Source: Thermoflexus sp035573655 (lineage in GTDB: Bacteria; Chloroflexota; Anaerolineae; Thermoflexales; Thermoflexaceae). Taken from it: DNA of 8,326 nt. The DNA is taken from the NCBI GenBank assembly GCA_035573655.1, contig DATMAC010000103.1:1-8326 (forward strand), given 5' to 3'. Below are positions 1-5,164 of the stretch, one piece after another. Positions within the stretch are counted from its first letter, which is position 1, and each line of letters begins with the position of its first letter. The position numbers and the translations under genes are program-made. The notes below the pieces were generated by a model, which did no database searches, had not been told where the DNA came from, and saw only the letters and a program-made list of their open reading frames with translations.

Positions 1-28
1 GGCGCCCGGCTCCGCCCCAAAAAATGTT

Positions 29-77
29 TTTCTCCTCTCTCTCCACGGCCCTTTGGGCCGTGGAGAGAGAGGAGAAA
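29..77. repeat. 23-bp perfect inverted repeat (strong hairpin) upstream of pgk
   Basis: Positions 29-51 and 55-77 are perfectly complementary over 23 bp, with a TTT loop (52-54). The left arm is C/T-rich and the right arm G/A-rich. On the plus strand the stem is followed by a G run, not a T run, so it is not a classical terminator for an upstream plus-strand gene. Read leftward it is followed by a T tract (complement of the A run 19-24), which would suit a minus-strand transcript, but no minus-strand gene lies to its right. It may terminate, stabilise or insulate transcripts. A GU-rich, imperfect version of the same hairpin sits at 3358-3388 in the same position relative to the G-rich repeat core. 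Confidence 0.8.
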
Positions 78-78
78 G

Positions 79-139
79 GGGGGTGGGGCCCTTCTACCTC
101 CCCTCGCGAGTCTCGAACCGCGTAACTCCTAACATACTC
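79..139 (+). repeat. G-rich intergenic repeat, copy 1
   Basis: A unit starting GGGGGTGGGGCCCTTC recurs at 2191 in the same orientation. The first 29 bases match at 26 positions. After about ten unrelated bases the similarity returns in a GC(g/ag)TAAC-x-CCTAA block near 120-132, matching 2232-2246. It lies immediately 5' of the pgk ribosome binding site. The conserved CCTAAcAT could be a -10-like sequence, but no -35 match is visible at a proper distance, so promoter function is only a guess. Confidence 0.65.
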
Positions 140-156
140 AGCGCAGGAGGTCTTCA

Positions 157-1335
157 ATGAACAAGATGACTGTGCGCGATGTGGATGTCCGAGGCCGTCG
201 GGTGTTGGTCCGGGTGGATTTCAACGTCCCGATCGCAGAGGGAAAGGTGACGGATGATACCCGGATCCGGGCGACGTTGCCTACTTTGCAATATCTCCTG
301 GATCAGGGGGCTGCCCTGATCGTGATGTCTCATCTGGGCCGCCCCAAGAAGCCTGATCCGGCCTTCAGCTTGAAGCCCGTGGCGGAGCGCCTGAGCGAGC
401 TGTTGGGCCGGCCGGTCCAGATGGCCCCCGATTGCGTCGGACCGGAGGTCGAGGCGATGGCTGCCGCCCTGCAGCCCGGTCAGGTTCTCCTCCTGGAGAA
501 CCTTCGCTTCCATCCTGAAGAGGAAAAAAACGACCCGGCGTTCGCGCAACAGCTAGCCCGACTGGGAGATCTCTGTGTGAACGACGCTTTCGGCGCTGCC
601 CATCGGGCCCACGCCTCCGTGGAGGCCATCGCGCGGTTCATCCCCGTGGTGGCTGGTTTCCTCATGGAAAAGGAGATCCGCTACCTGAGCCAGGCCCTGA
701 CGAATCCGGGCCGGCCCTTCGTGGCGATCCTCGGCGGGGCTAAGATCTCCGACAAAATCGGGGTGATCGAGAGCCTGCTGGCTCGGGCGGATCGGGTCTT
801 GATCGGTGGGGGGATGGCCAATACGTTCCTCAAAGCCCAGGGCTACGCGGTCGGAGATTCCCTGGTGGAGGATGAGGCGTTGGAGACCGCCCGTCGCTTG
901 TTGGAAACGGGCGGGAATCGTTTATGGCTGCCCGTGGATGTGGTGATCGCTGATGCTTTTGCCCCGGATGCTCAGGCCCGTGTGGTTCCCGTCGATCAGG
1001 TGCCGGCGGGCTGGCGGATCCTGGACATCGGCCCTCAGACGGTGTCCCGATATGCGGAGGAGATCCGGCGCGCTGCCTTCATCGTGTGGAACGGCCCGAT
1101 GGGGGTTTTTGAGTTCCCGCGCTTTGCGGAGGGAACCTTCGCCATCGCGCGGGCAGTGGCAGAGAGCGGGGCGACGAGCATTGTGGGCGGCGGCGATTCC
1201 GTCGCCGCGGTCCATGCGGCCGGGGTAGCTGATCGAATCACGCATATCTCGACCGGCGGGGGCGCCAGCCTGGAGTTCCTGGAGGGTCGCACGCTTCCCG
1301 GCATCGCCGTCCTGGCCGAGCGGCCTTCCTCCTGA
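157..1335 (+). CDS. pgk: phosphoglycerate kinase
   Basis: Cytosolic glycolytic enzyme that transfers a phosphate between 1,3-bisphosphoglycerate and ADP, giving 3-phosphoglycerate and ATP. The 392-residue length is normal for bacterial PGK. Family signatures occur in order: VRVDFNVP (18-25), SHLGRP (58-63), ENLRFHPEE (114-122), NDAFGAAHRAHAS (142-154), GGAKISDKIGVI (193-204), GGGMANTFL (217-225), WNGPMGVFE (311-319), the nucleotide-binding GGGDS (344-348), and STGGGASLEFLEG (365-377). The substrate-binding basic residues R36, R117 and R150 and lysines K196 and K200 are present in their motifs. The start at 157 is supported by AGGAGG at 145-150 with a 6-nt spacer; an in-frame ATG three codons later is less well placed. 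No gap or tpi gene is visible; the sequence to the left is only 156 bases. The next gene begins 33 nt after the stop on the same strand, so the two are probably co-transcribed. Confidence 0.98.
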   Translation: MNKMTVRDVDVRGRRVLVRVDFNVPIAEGKVTDDTRIRATLPTLQYLLDQGAALIVMSHLGRPKKPDPAFSLKPVAERLSELLGRPVQMAPDCVGPEVEAMAAALQPGQVLLLENLRFHPEEEKNDPAFAQQLARLGDLCVNDAFGAAHRAHASVEAIARFIPVVAGFLMEKEIRYLSQALTNPGRPFVAILGGAKISDKIGVIESLLARADRVLIGGGMANTFLKAQGYAVGDSLVEDEALETARRLLETGGNRLWLPVDVVIADAFAPDAQARVVPVDQVPAGWRILDIGPQTVSRYAEEIRRAAFIVWNGPMGVFEFPRFAEGTFAIARAVAESGATSIVGGGDSVAAVHAAGVADRITHISTGGGASLEFLEGRTLPGIAVLAERPSS

Positions 1336-1368
1336 CCGCGAGCCGCCCGCTATCCAGTGGGGTGCGGA

Positions 1369-2142
1369 ATGAGCTTGCAGCAGGTGCCGCGGGATTGGCC
1401 ATGGGTGCGGATGACGATGGGGGCGGCGGAGGTGTGGGAGGATGCCGAGGGCCTGTGGCTGGTCCTGCTTCCAAGCTCTGGGGATCGTTACGCCGACGCC
1501 CAACTGGACGATTACGAAGGCGCTCGGTTTGCGTGGCGGCCGCCGGTCCGGCTTACCGTGGAGGCCCGGTTCTCCCGCCCGGCGGAGGAACTGGTCGGAA
1601 CGGCTGGGTTCGGGTTCTGGAATGCCGGGGCGATGCCCGGGGCCTTCACCGGGCTCCCCTCCGCCGTGTGGTTCTTTTTCGCCTCGCCGCCTTCCCATGT
1701 GGCCCTGGATCCCTCCGATCCCGGCCGGGGCTGGCTGGCGATGGTTTGGCGGAGCCCGGGCGGATGGCGGTTTCCGTTTCCCATCCCACTGGCCCGGGCG
1801 CTCCAACGCCTCTTGGAGCGGCCTGGGCTATCCCGGGCGGCGATCGCGGCGGGCCGGCGCTGGATGGCCGCCTCGCAGCGATCGATTCCCATCGATCTGA
1901 CCCAATGGCATCGCTATGACATCCGATGGCGTCGAGCGGAAGTGATCTTTGAGGTGGATGGGGAGGAGGTTCAGCGAGTGCCCTTCGCCCCCGGAGGCCC
2001 GCTGGGCTTTGTGGCTTGGATCGATAACCAATACCTGAGGATCGATCCCTTCACCGGCCTCTCCGGCGGCTTCTTGTCTGTTCTAACCACCCAGGCGCTG
2101 GTTCTGCGGCGGGTGGAGATCCAGCCTGAACCTTCATCATAG
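1369..2142 (+). CDS. uncharacterised protein, probable concanavalin-A-like (GH16/lectin) fold
   Basis: The ATG at 1369 gives 257 residues; GGGG at 1359-1362 is a fair ribosome binding site with a 6-nt spacer. An in-frame GTG at 1357 has no visible binding site and is less likely. The protein is rich in Trp and Phe and in alternating hydrophobic/polar strands. The stretches RLTVEARF (61-68), GFGFWNAG (80-87), AVWFFFASP (99-107), YDIRWRR (183-189), IFEVDGEEV (193-201) and LGFVAWIDNQYL (212-223) resemble the beta-sandwich pattern of GH16/laminarin-type lectin domains, where a 'Y.I.W....I.F.VDG' strand pair is typical. The GH16 catalytic ExDxxE motif is not seen, so enzymatic activity is doubtful. 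There is no signal peptide or membrane segment, so it is predicted to be cytosolic. It follows pgk by 33 nt and is likely co-transcribed; a link to glycolysis is not demonstrated. The fold assignment is inference from pattern; the reading frame itself is secure. Confidence 0.8.
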   Translation: MSLQQVPRDWPWVRMTMGAAEVWEDAEGLWLVLLPSSGDRYADAQLDDYEGARFAWRPPVRLTVEARFSRPAEELVGTAGFGFWNAGAMPGAFTGLPSAVWFFFASPPSHVALDPSDPGRGWLAMVWRSPGGWRFPFPIPLARALQRLLERPGLSRAAIAAGRRWMAASQRSIPIDLTQWHRYDIRWRRAEVIFEVDGEEVQRVPFAPGGPLGFVAWIDNQYLRIDPFTGLSGGFLSVLTTQALVLRRVEIQPEPSS

Positions 2143-2180
2143 TTGGCTAATGCTTCTTCCATCATTTTCGGCTTTGGTTC

Positions 2181-2252
2181 CCTGGGGCTTGGGGGTGGGG
2201 CCCTTCCGCCTCTCCTCGCTGGCCCCAGGCTGCAGTAACGCCTAAATAGCTC
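2181..2252 (+). repeat. G-rich intergenic repeat, copy 2, with its own enclosing stem
   Basis: The core 2191-2219 matches 79-107 at 26 of 29 positions, and the distal TAAC-x-CCTAA block recurs at 2236-2245. This copy is bracketed by an 8-bp perfect stem, CCTGGGGC (2181-2188) with GCCCCAGG (2222-2229), which copy 1 lacks. The 23-bp hairpin that precedes copy 1 is not recognisable here. It lies 48 nt beyond the upstream gene's stop and before the terminator at 2301, so it would be part of that gene's 3' untranslated region unless it starts a new transcript. Confidence 0.65.
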
Positions 2253-2300
2253 GAACACTTGAGCTGTGCGCCTTCGGTAATTCAGATAAAATGGAAAGGG

Positions 2301-2344
2301 GGCGATGGTGGTGCGTGGAGAACACCGCACCACCATCGTCTTTT
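2301..2344 (+). terminator. Rho-independent terminator after the pgk gene pair
   Basis: Positions 2301-2315 pair with 2326-2340 in a 15-bp stem (one G-U), with a 10-nt loop and a TTTT tract at 2341-2344. It is the best terminator in the window. It sits about 160 nt past the stop of the 1369-2142 gene, giving an unusually long 3' untranslated region that includes repeat copy 2. Confidence 0.8.
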
Positions 2345-2465
2345 CCCTAATAGGGATCGCATCGGAAGGCCAAGTCGGGTGCTGCAAGTGTCCGGCTTCG
2401 CTCTTCCCGGGCTGCATCGTAAGGCAAGGACAGGCCATCTGGGTGTTTCAGATGCGGCCGAAATT

Positions 2466-2527
2466 GAGCGAAAAGTTTTGCTCTGTTGCAAATCACAGAG
2501 GGGGTTATCCCAACTCGTAGTGACGAG
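2466..2527. other. cluster of three small hairpins in the 2345-2680 non-coding stretch
   Basis: Consecutive short inverted repeats are GAGC/GCTC (2466-2469 with 2480-2483), CTCTGT/ACAGAG (2481-2486 with 2495-2500) and CTCGT/ACGAG (2514-2518 with 2523-2527). Each alone is weak. Together with the larger inverted repeat just downstream they make an unusually structured segment without a credible coding frame. It could be a structured RNA, a small mobile-repeat remnant or chance. No promoter was confidently recognised. Confidence 0.35.
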
Positions 2528-2537
2528 CTTACGATTT

Positions 2538-2595
2538 ATAGAATTTCTGTGAGGGATGAGCCGCTTACGCGGCCTACTTCTCACAGAAATTCTAT
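2538..2595. repeat. 16-bp perfect inverted repeat with nested hairpin
   Basis: ATAGAATTTCTGTGAG at 2538-2553 is perfectly complementary to 2580-2595. The 26-nt interior contains a second perfect hairpin, GCCGC-TTAC-GCGGC (2560-2573). The right arm runs into TTTT (2595-2598), so on the plus strand it could act as a weak terminator. The AT-rich outer arms contrast with the GC-rich inner stem and the neighbouring genes. With 16-bp ends and a 58-bp total length it could also be a palindromic repetitive element of the REP type. Only one copy is seen in the window. Confidence 0.75.
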
Positions 2596-2680
2596 TTTCG
2601 CAATAGGGCAAGAAGTTTCTTAATGGCAGCATGTCGCATGATAGAGAGAAGGCCGCTTGCATGATTCGGAGGACTTGCCC

Positions 2681-3271
2681 ATGGTTGCTGTCCGCGCCTT
2701 CATTGCGGTGGAGATACCCTCAGAGCTTCAAAAGCGATTGGCCGAGATCCAGGAGCGCCTGCGTAAGGAGCTTCGGGACTCGCCGATCCGTTGGGTTCGG
2801 CCGGATAGCATCCACCTCACGTTGAAGTTCTTGGGAATGGTTCCGGCCTCACATATTGATGAGATCATTGCCGCGTTGCGGGGGCTGGCCCTGGAGCGCG
2901 GGCCGTTCACATTTGTTGTGGAGGGGATCGGGTGTTTCCCGGATCTCCGACGCCCGCGGGTGATCTGGGTAGGGGTGTCCGATCCCTCCCGAGCGCTGGC
3001 GAGCTTCCAACGCTTGGTGGAGTCCAGCATGCAGAAGCTGGGTTACCCTCCTGAGGATCGCCCTTATCAGCCCCATCTGACGCTGGGGCGGATTGGGCGG
3101 GAAGCCACGTTGGCTCATTACCGGCGGATCGCCGAGGTGATCGAACGCACGACGGTGGAGCCATTGGGGGAGGTGCGCGCGGCGGAGATCACGCTGATGC
3201 GGAGCGATCTCCATCCTCAGGGCGCGGTTTATACGCCGATCGCCCGTCTCCCTTTGCGAGGGGGCCATTAG
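2681..3271 (+). CDS. thpR: RNA 2',3'-cyclic phosphodiesterase (ThpR/LigT family, 2H phosphoesterase)
   Basis: Cytosolic enzyme of the 2H phosphoesterase superfamily. Family members open 2',3'-cyclic phosphates on RNA ends and were first described for 2'-5' RNA ligase activity. The two defining HxTx motifs are both intact: HLTLKFLG (45-52) and HLTLGRIG (132-139), with H45 and H132 the expected catalytic histidines. The N terminus RAFIAVEIP and the length of 196 residues fit the family. ATG at 2681 was chosen because GGAGGA at 2668-2673 is 7 nt upstream and the protein then begins just before the conserved RAFIA strand; an upstream TTG at 2657 would add eight unconserved residues. It stands alone, separated from the upstream pair by a terminator and more than 500 nt, and convergent with yraN. 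The physiological substrate in this organism cannot be read from the sequence. Confidence 0.95.
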   Translation: MVAVRAFIAVEIPSELQKRLAEIQERLRKELRDSPIRWVRPDSIHLTLKFLGMVPASHIDEIIAALRGLALERGPFTFVVEGIGCFPDLRRPRVIWVGVSDPSRALASFQRLVESSMQKLGYPPEDRPYQPHLTLGRIGREATLAHYRRIAEVIERTTVEPLGEVRAAEITLMRSDLHPQGAVYTPIARLPLRGGH

Positions 3272-3353
3272 GGTTTCCTCTGTCTTGATCTCTGGTTCCC
3301 TTGGCGGGTTTGAAGGTGAGCCAGGTGCCGAATGGCTTGTCTCATTTCGATTC

Positions 3354-3410
3354 CCCCTCTTCTCATGGCCCAAAGGACTGTGGGGAGGAAGGATCGAGGG
3401 GGATGGGGCC
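3354..3410 (+). repeat. G-rich intergenic repeat, diverged copy 3, with GU-rich hairpin
   Basis: GGGGGATGGGGCC at 3398-3410 resembles the core of copies 1 and 2. It is preceded by a C/T-rich arm (3358-3371), an AAA loop (3372-3374) and a G-rich arm (3375-3388). This stem has one mismatch and several G-U pairs when read as plus-strand RNA; on the minus strand the G-U pairs become mismatches. The loop-to-G-run spacing is nearly the same as at 52-79, which supports common origin. The downstream part is not clearly similar. It lies between convergent genes, so it cannot be a promoter for either of them. It may help terminate thpR, though no T run follows. Confidence 0.45.
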
Positions 3411-3480
3411 ATGAACCTTGTCACCCGAATATCCTCTCCCCAAATCAGGAACACTGGGCTCTCCCTCGTGGGCAAAGCCG

Positions 3481-3858
3481 TTATTCCCCCAATACGTTCT
3501 CAACGAACGTGACCGAAACCGGACGGCCCTGAGAATCCAAGGTCACAGATGCTAGGTCCACGCGCCAACATGGCTCCCGCTCGCCTTGCTGGCCCAGATA
3601 GGCTAGGGCGGTCTGCAGGAGACGTCGACGCTTGCGGGGCGTCAGGCTCTCCTCTGGGGATCCGAAGCGATCGCTGCGCTTCGCACGGACCTCAACGAAG
3701 CGCAGCCATCCTTCCCCCTCAACGATCAAGTCGATCTCCCCGAAGGGCGAGCGCCAGTTCCGGGCCTGGATGCGATAGCCTTGGGCCTCCAGATAAGCAG
3801 CCACAAAGGCTTCCGCTGCTGCTCCTATGGACCGTCGGGAAGGCCGAGAGGAGCTCAT
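3481..3858 (-). CDS. yraN: YraN/UPF0102 family nuclease-like protein
   Basis: 125 residues, the usual size for UPF0102 (COG0792), a family related to PD-(D/E)XK/Holliday-junction-resolvase-type nucleases but with no firmly established role. The N-terminal helix GAAAEAFVAAYLEAQGYRI (12-30) is followed by NWRSPFGEIDLIV (34-46) and FVEVRAKRSDRFG (54-66). D43, E56 and the basic residues R58/K60 form the expected active-site cluster; EVR in place of EVK is common in the family. A basic PRKRRRLLQTALAYL helix (74-88) follows. The ATG at 3858 overlaps the stop of the FHA gene by one base (TGATG), with GGAGGGG just upstream, so translation is probably coupled. The frame stays open further upstream, but that part overlaps the FHA gene and shows no family similarity. 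Confidence 0.92.
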   Translation of the reverse strand: MSSSRPSRRSIGAAAEAFVAAYLEAQGYRIQARNWRSPFGEIDLIVEGEGWLRFVEVRAKRSDRFGSPEESLTPRKRRRLLQTALAYLGQQGEREPCWRVDLASVTLDSQGRPVSVTFVENVLGE

Positions 3859-4544
3859 CACCCCTCCGGTTGCCCTTTCAAGTGGAGTGAGACATCCGCC
3901 AACCGGAAGCCGTGTCCCCGGATTGTAAGGATGTAATCGCGGTTTGGATCTGCTTGGGCCAGCCGTTCCCGCAGGCGGCGGATCAGGGCATCCAATGCTT
4001 GCTCGGTGATCCCCCTTGGATCCTCTTCTGGCCAAATGTAGGCGATCAGCTCATCCCGCGAGACCACCGCGCCTCGAGCGAGGGCCAGCCGTTCCAACGC
4101 CCGAAACTGCGCAGGGGAAAGCGGAGGATTGACTTCCCGCCCATTGACCCACACGCGTCGAGCGGCCCGATCGATAAAGAGCCCGGGGAGCAGGGAAGGG
4201 ATCGGGGCGGACTCTAAAGGGAGCGTCACCTCCGCGCTAACGAACCGCATGCGCACGCAGAGCGCGAGAGCGATTTCATCACCGTCCTTGAGACGTTGAG
4301 GGACGAAGGGCGTTAACGGTTGCCCGTTCACGAAGGTCCCGTTCTTGCTGCCGAGGTCCTCAATGTAGTAACCGTCGGCTTCGCGCTTCAGGCGGGCATG
4401 CTGGCGGGAGATCTGTCGCTCCGGCAGCACCAAGTCGCACGTCTCACTGCGTCCAATCACCAGGATCTCCTGGTCGACTGGCCAGCGCTGCCCGACCAGT
4501 TGCCCTTCCGTAATCACGAGCATTGGGGCCTCGGTCCCGACCAT
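3858..4544 (-). CDS. FHA-domain / winged-helix (OmpR-PhoB-type) transcriptional regulator
   Basis: 228-residue, apparently cytosolic two-domain protein. The N-terminal forkhead-associated domain (about 8-105) has all its phosphothreonine-binding signatures: GRSETCD (31-37), SRQHARL (46-52) and DLGSKNGTFVNG (63-74). A short linker leads to a C-terminal winged-helix DNA-binding domain (about 120-216), with SPAQFRALERLA (143-154), SRDELIAYIWPE (162-173), a recognition-helix region DALIRRLRERL (185-195) and the wing YILTIRGHGFRL (204-215), as in OmpR/PhoB-type output domains. There is no receiver domain, so control is more likely through Ser/Thr phosphorylation or a phosphothreonine partner than through Asp phosphorylation. 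The start at 4544 has AGGAGG at 4555-4550 and a 5-nt spacer; upstream in-frame ATGs lack this. It is translationally coupled to yraN and divergent from the histidine kinase. No Ser/Thr kinase is in view. The target genes are unknown. Confidence 0.9.
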   Translation of the reverse strand: MVGTEAPMLVITEGQLVGQRWPVDQEILVIGRSETCDLVLPERQISRQHARLKREADGYYIEDLGSKNGTFVNGQPLTPFVPQRLKDGDEIALALCVRMRFVSAEVTLPLESAPIPSLLPGLFIDRAARRVWVNGREVNPPLSPAQFRALERLALARGAVVSRDELIAYIWPEEDPRGITEQALDALIRRLRERLAQADPNRDYILTIRGHGFRLADVSLHLKGQPEG

Positions 4545-4720
4545 GGTCGCCTCCTGACGTTCGCCATTAGATCCTTCCCACATTCTGAAGATGTTCATAA
4601 GGCGCGGGGCGCCGTCTCTCTTTGCTCCCACAAAGCGCTGTTTTGCTTTCAGATAGGCCCTCCACCTGTAGAACGGGTAAGCGATTATTACAGATTGCGT
4701 CTTGCGGATCTTCGTTATTC

Positions 4721-4748
4721 ATTTTACCCAACCTTTCCCCATGGTCAG
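4721..4748 (-). promoter_or_regulatory. candidate promoter for the FHA-yraN operon
   Basis: Read on the minus strand, CTGACC (4748-4743) and TAAAAT (4726-4721) resemble -35 and -10 elements (4 of 6 and 5 of 6 matches) with a 16-nt spacer. Transcription would start near 4714, leaving a leader of about 170 nt before the FHA start. This is a consensus match only; sigma-factor preferences of this organism are unknown. Confidence 0.35.
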
Positions 4749-4920
4749 GTGCTTTAGCGTCCATTTCATTTTTGTGAACAACGGTCCCGCGTCCTCGGAC
4801 TCATCTGGTGCCCGAGAACGTTAAGCGCCTTTCACATGCGATTGGGAAGGTGAGGATCTGCTCTTTGCTGGCTGGGTGCCTCTTGGGCCATCGTATCGGT
4901 TTGGGGCCTGTTCGCTTTTC
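4749..4920. other. central part of the divergent intergenic region, nothing recognised
   Basis: This segment lies between the candidate minus-strand promoter and the dyad upstream of the kinase. No credible coding frame, strong hairpin or repeat was seen. With the flanking elements it makes up a 620-bp non-coding region between two signalling genes. Confidence 0.5.
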
Positions 4921-4922
4921 AA

Positions 4923-4939
4923 TGCAGCCCTCAACTGCA
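4923..4939. promoter_or_regulatory. TGCAG-N7-CTGCA dyad, possible operator
   Basis: A 17-bp element with perfect 5-bp arms (4923-4927 and 4935-4939) overlaps the -35 position of the candidate kinase promoter. Symmetric sites in this position are often bound by dimeric regulators. The FHA/winged-helix protein encoded next door is a conceivable binder, but its family usually prefers direct repeats, so this is only a hint. Confidence 0.35.
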
Positions 4940-4964
4940 CAATTCCGAACAAATATGATATAAA
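4936..4964 (+). promoter_or_regulatory. candidate extended -10 promoter for the histidine kinase
   Basis: TGATATAAA at 4956-4964 is an extended -10 (TGN plus TATAAA). Seventeen bases upstream, TGCACA (4936-4941) matches TTGACA at 4 of 6 positions. The expected start is near 4971, giving a leader of about 195 nt before the ATG at 5165. The surrounding A/T-rich stretch stands out from the GC-rich genes. Confidence 0.5.
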
Positions 4965-4985
4965 GAGATTAGAGGGCCCTTTCTA

Positions 4986-5102
4986 ACAATGGGCATACAA
5001 TTCGCTGAAGGTACCTTGTTAAGATCAAGGATCCTGTTCCTCGACGGAATTCCTACATCGGACAACATCCTGTATATTCCAGCGAACTTTCATTGTGATC
5101 TT
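4986..5102 (+). promoter_or_regulatory. candidate structured leader RNA of the histidine kinase gene
   Basis: Complementary segments nest into a three-way-junction fold. The closing stem is ACAATG/CATTGT (4986-4991 with 5091-5096), then TTCGCTG/CAGCGAA (5001-5007 with 5080-5086). Inside lie two arms: CCTTG/CAAGG (5014-5018 with 5026-5030), and GAAT/ATTC (5047-5050 with 5076-5079), extended by TACA/TGTA (5054-5057 with 5071-5074) and GGA/TCC (5060-5062 with 5068-5070). The loop of the first arm holds AAGAT (5021-5025), complementary to ATCTT (5098-5102) just outside the closing stem, so a pseudoknot is possible. GTTCC (5036-5040) could instead pair with GGAAT (5046-5050), competing with the second arm. 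The element starts about 15 nt after the predicted transcription start. It matches no riboswitch class that I recognise. Pairing was found by eye, without an energy calculation or covariation. Confidence 0.4.
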
Positions 5103-5112
5103 TCAGGTTTGA

Positions 5113-5157
5113 GGAGGGTTCCAAGGTCTCTTCCCCAAAGGCCTCCGTTGTGAGGAG
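5113..5157 (+). promoter_or_regulatory. alternative pairings around the kinase ribosome binding site
   Basis: The Shine-Dalgarno sequence GAGGAG (5152-5157) lies 7 nt before the ATG at 5165 and fixes that start. CCTCC at 5142-5146 can pair either with GGAGG at 5113-5117 or, as CTCC (5143-5146), with GGAG (5154-5157) of the Shine-Dalgarno. The two pairings are mutually exclusive: the first would leave the ribosome site free, the second would cover it. The covering hairpin has only 4 bp, so the effect may be small. Confidence 0.35.
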
Positions 5158-5164
5158 TTTCGAG

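Noticed and set aside
1..30. 3' end of a preceding gene at the left edge
   Set aside because: Too short to judge. The frames are open but run into the hairpin and repeat without any recognisable protein ending.
79..90. G-quadruplex formed by the repeat core
   Set aside because: Copy 1 has only two separated G runs and copy 2 three, so a regular four-run quadruplex motif is not met.
922..1806. 294-codon open frame on the minus strand
   Set aside because: Antisense to the end of pgk and most of the next gene. Its product is low-complexity and Pro/Arg-rich, without any family motif.
2259..2552. 97-codon plus-strand open frame in the intergenic region
   Set aside because: It runs through the terminator stem and the hairpin cluster, lacks a ribosome binding site, and has a composition unlike the real genes.
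3285..3512. 75-codon plus-strand open frame after thpR
   Set aside because: It crosses repeat copy 3 and runs into the antisense end of yraN, with no family resemblance or ribosome binding site.
3859..4035. Extension of yraN to an upstream start at 4035
   Set aside because: The added 59 residues overlap the FHA gene in another frame and have no YraN similarity. The ATG at 3858 has a binding site and fits the family length.
4567..4764. Small minus-strand open frame (65 codons, or 51 from the ATG at 4722) just upstream of the FHA gene
   Set aside because: No convincing ribosome binding site, no recognisable motif, and the candidate promoter start near 4714 would exclude its start codon. A leader peptide cannot be fully excluded.
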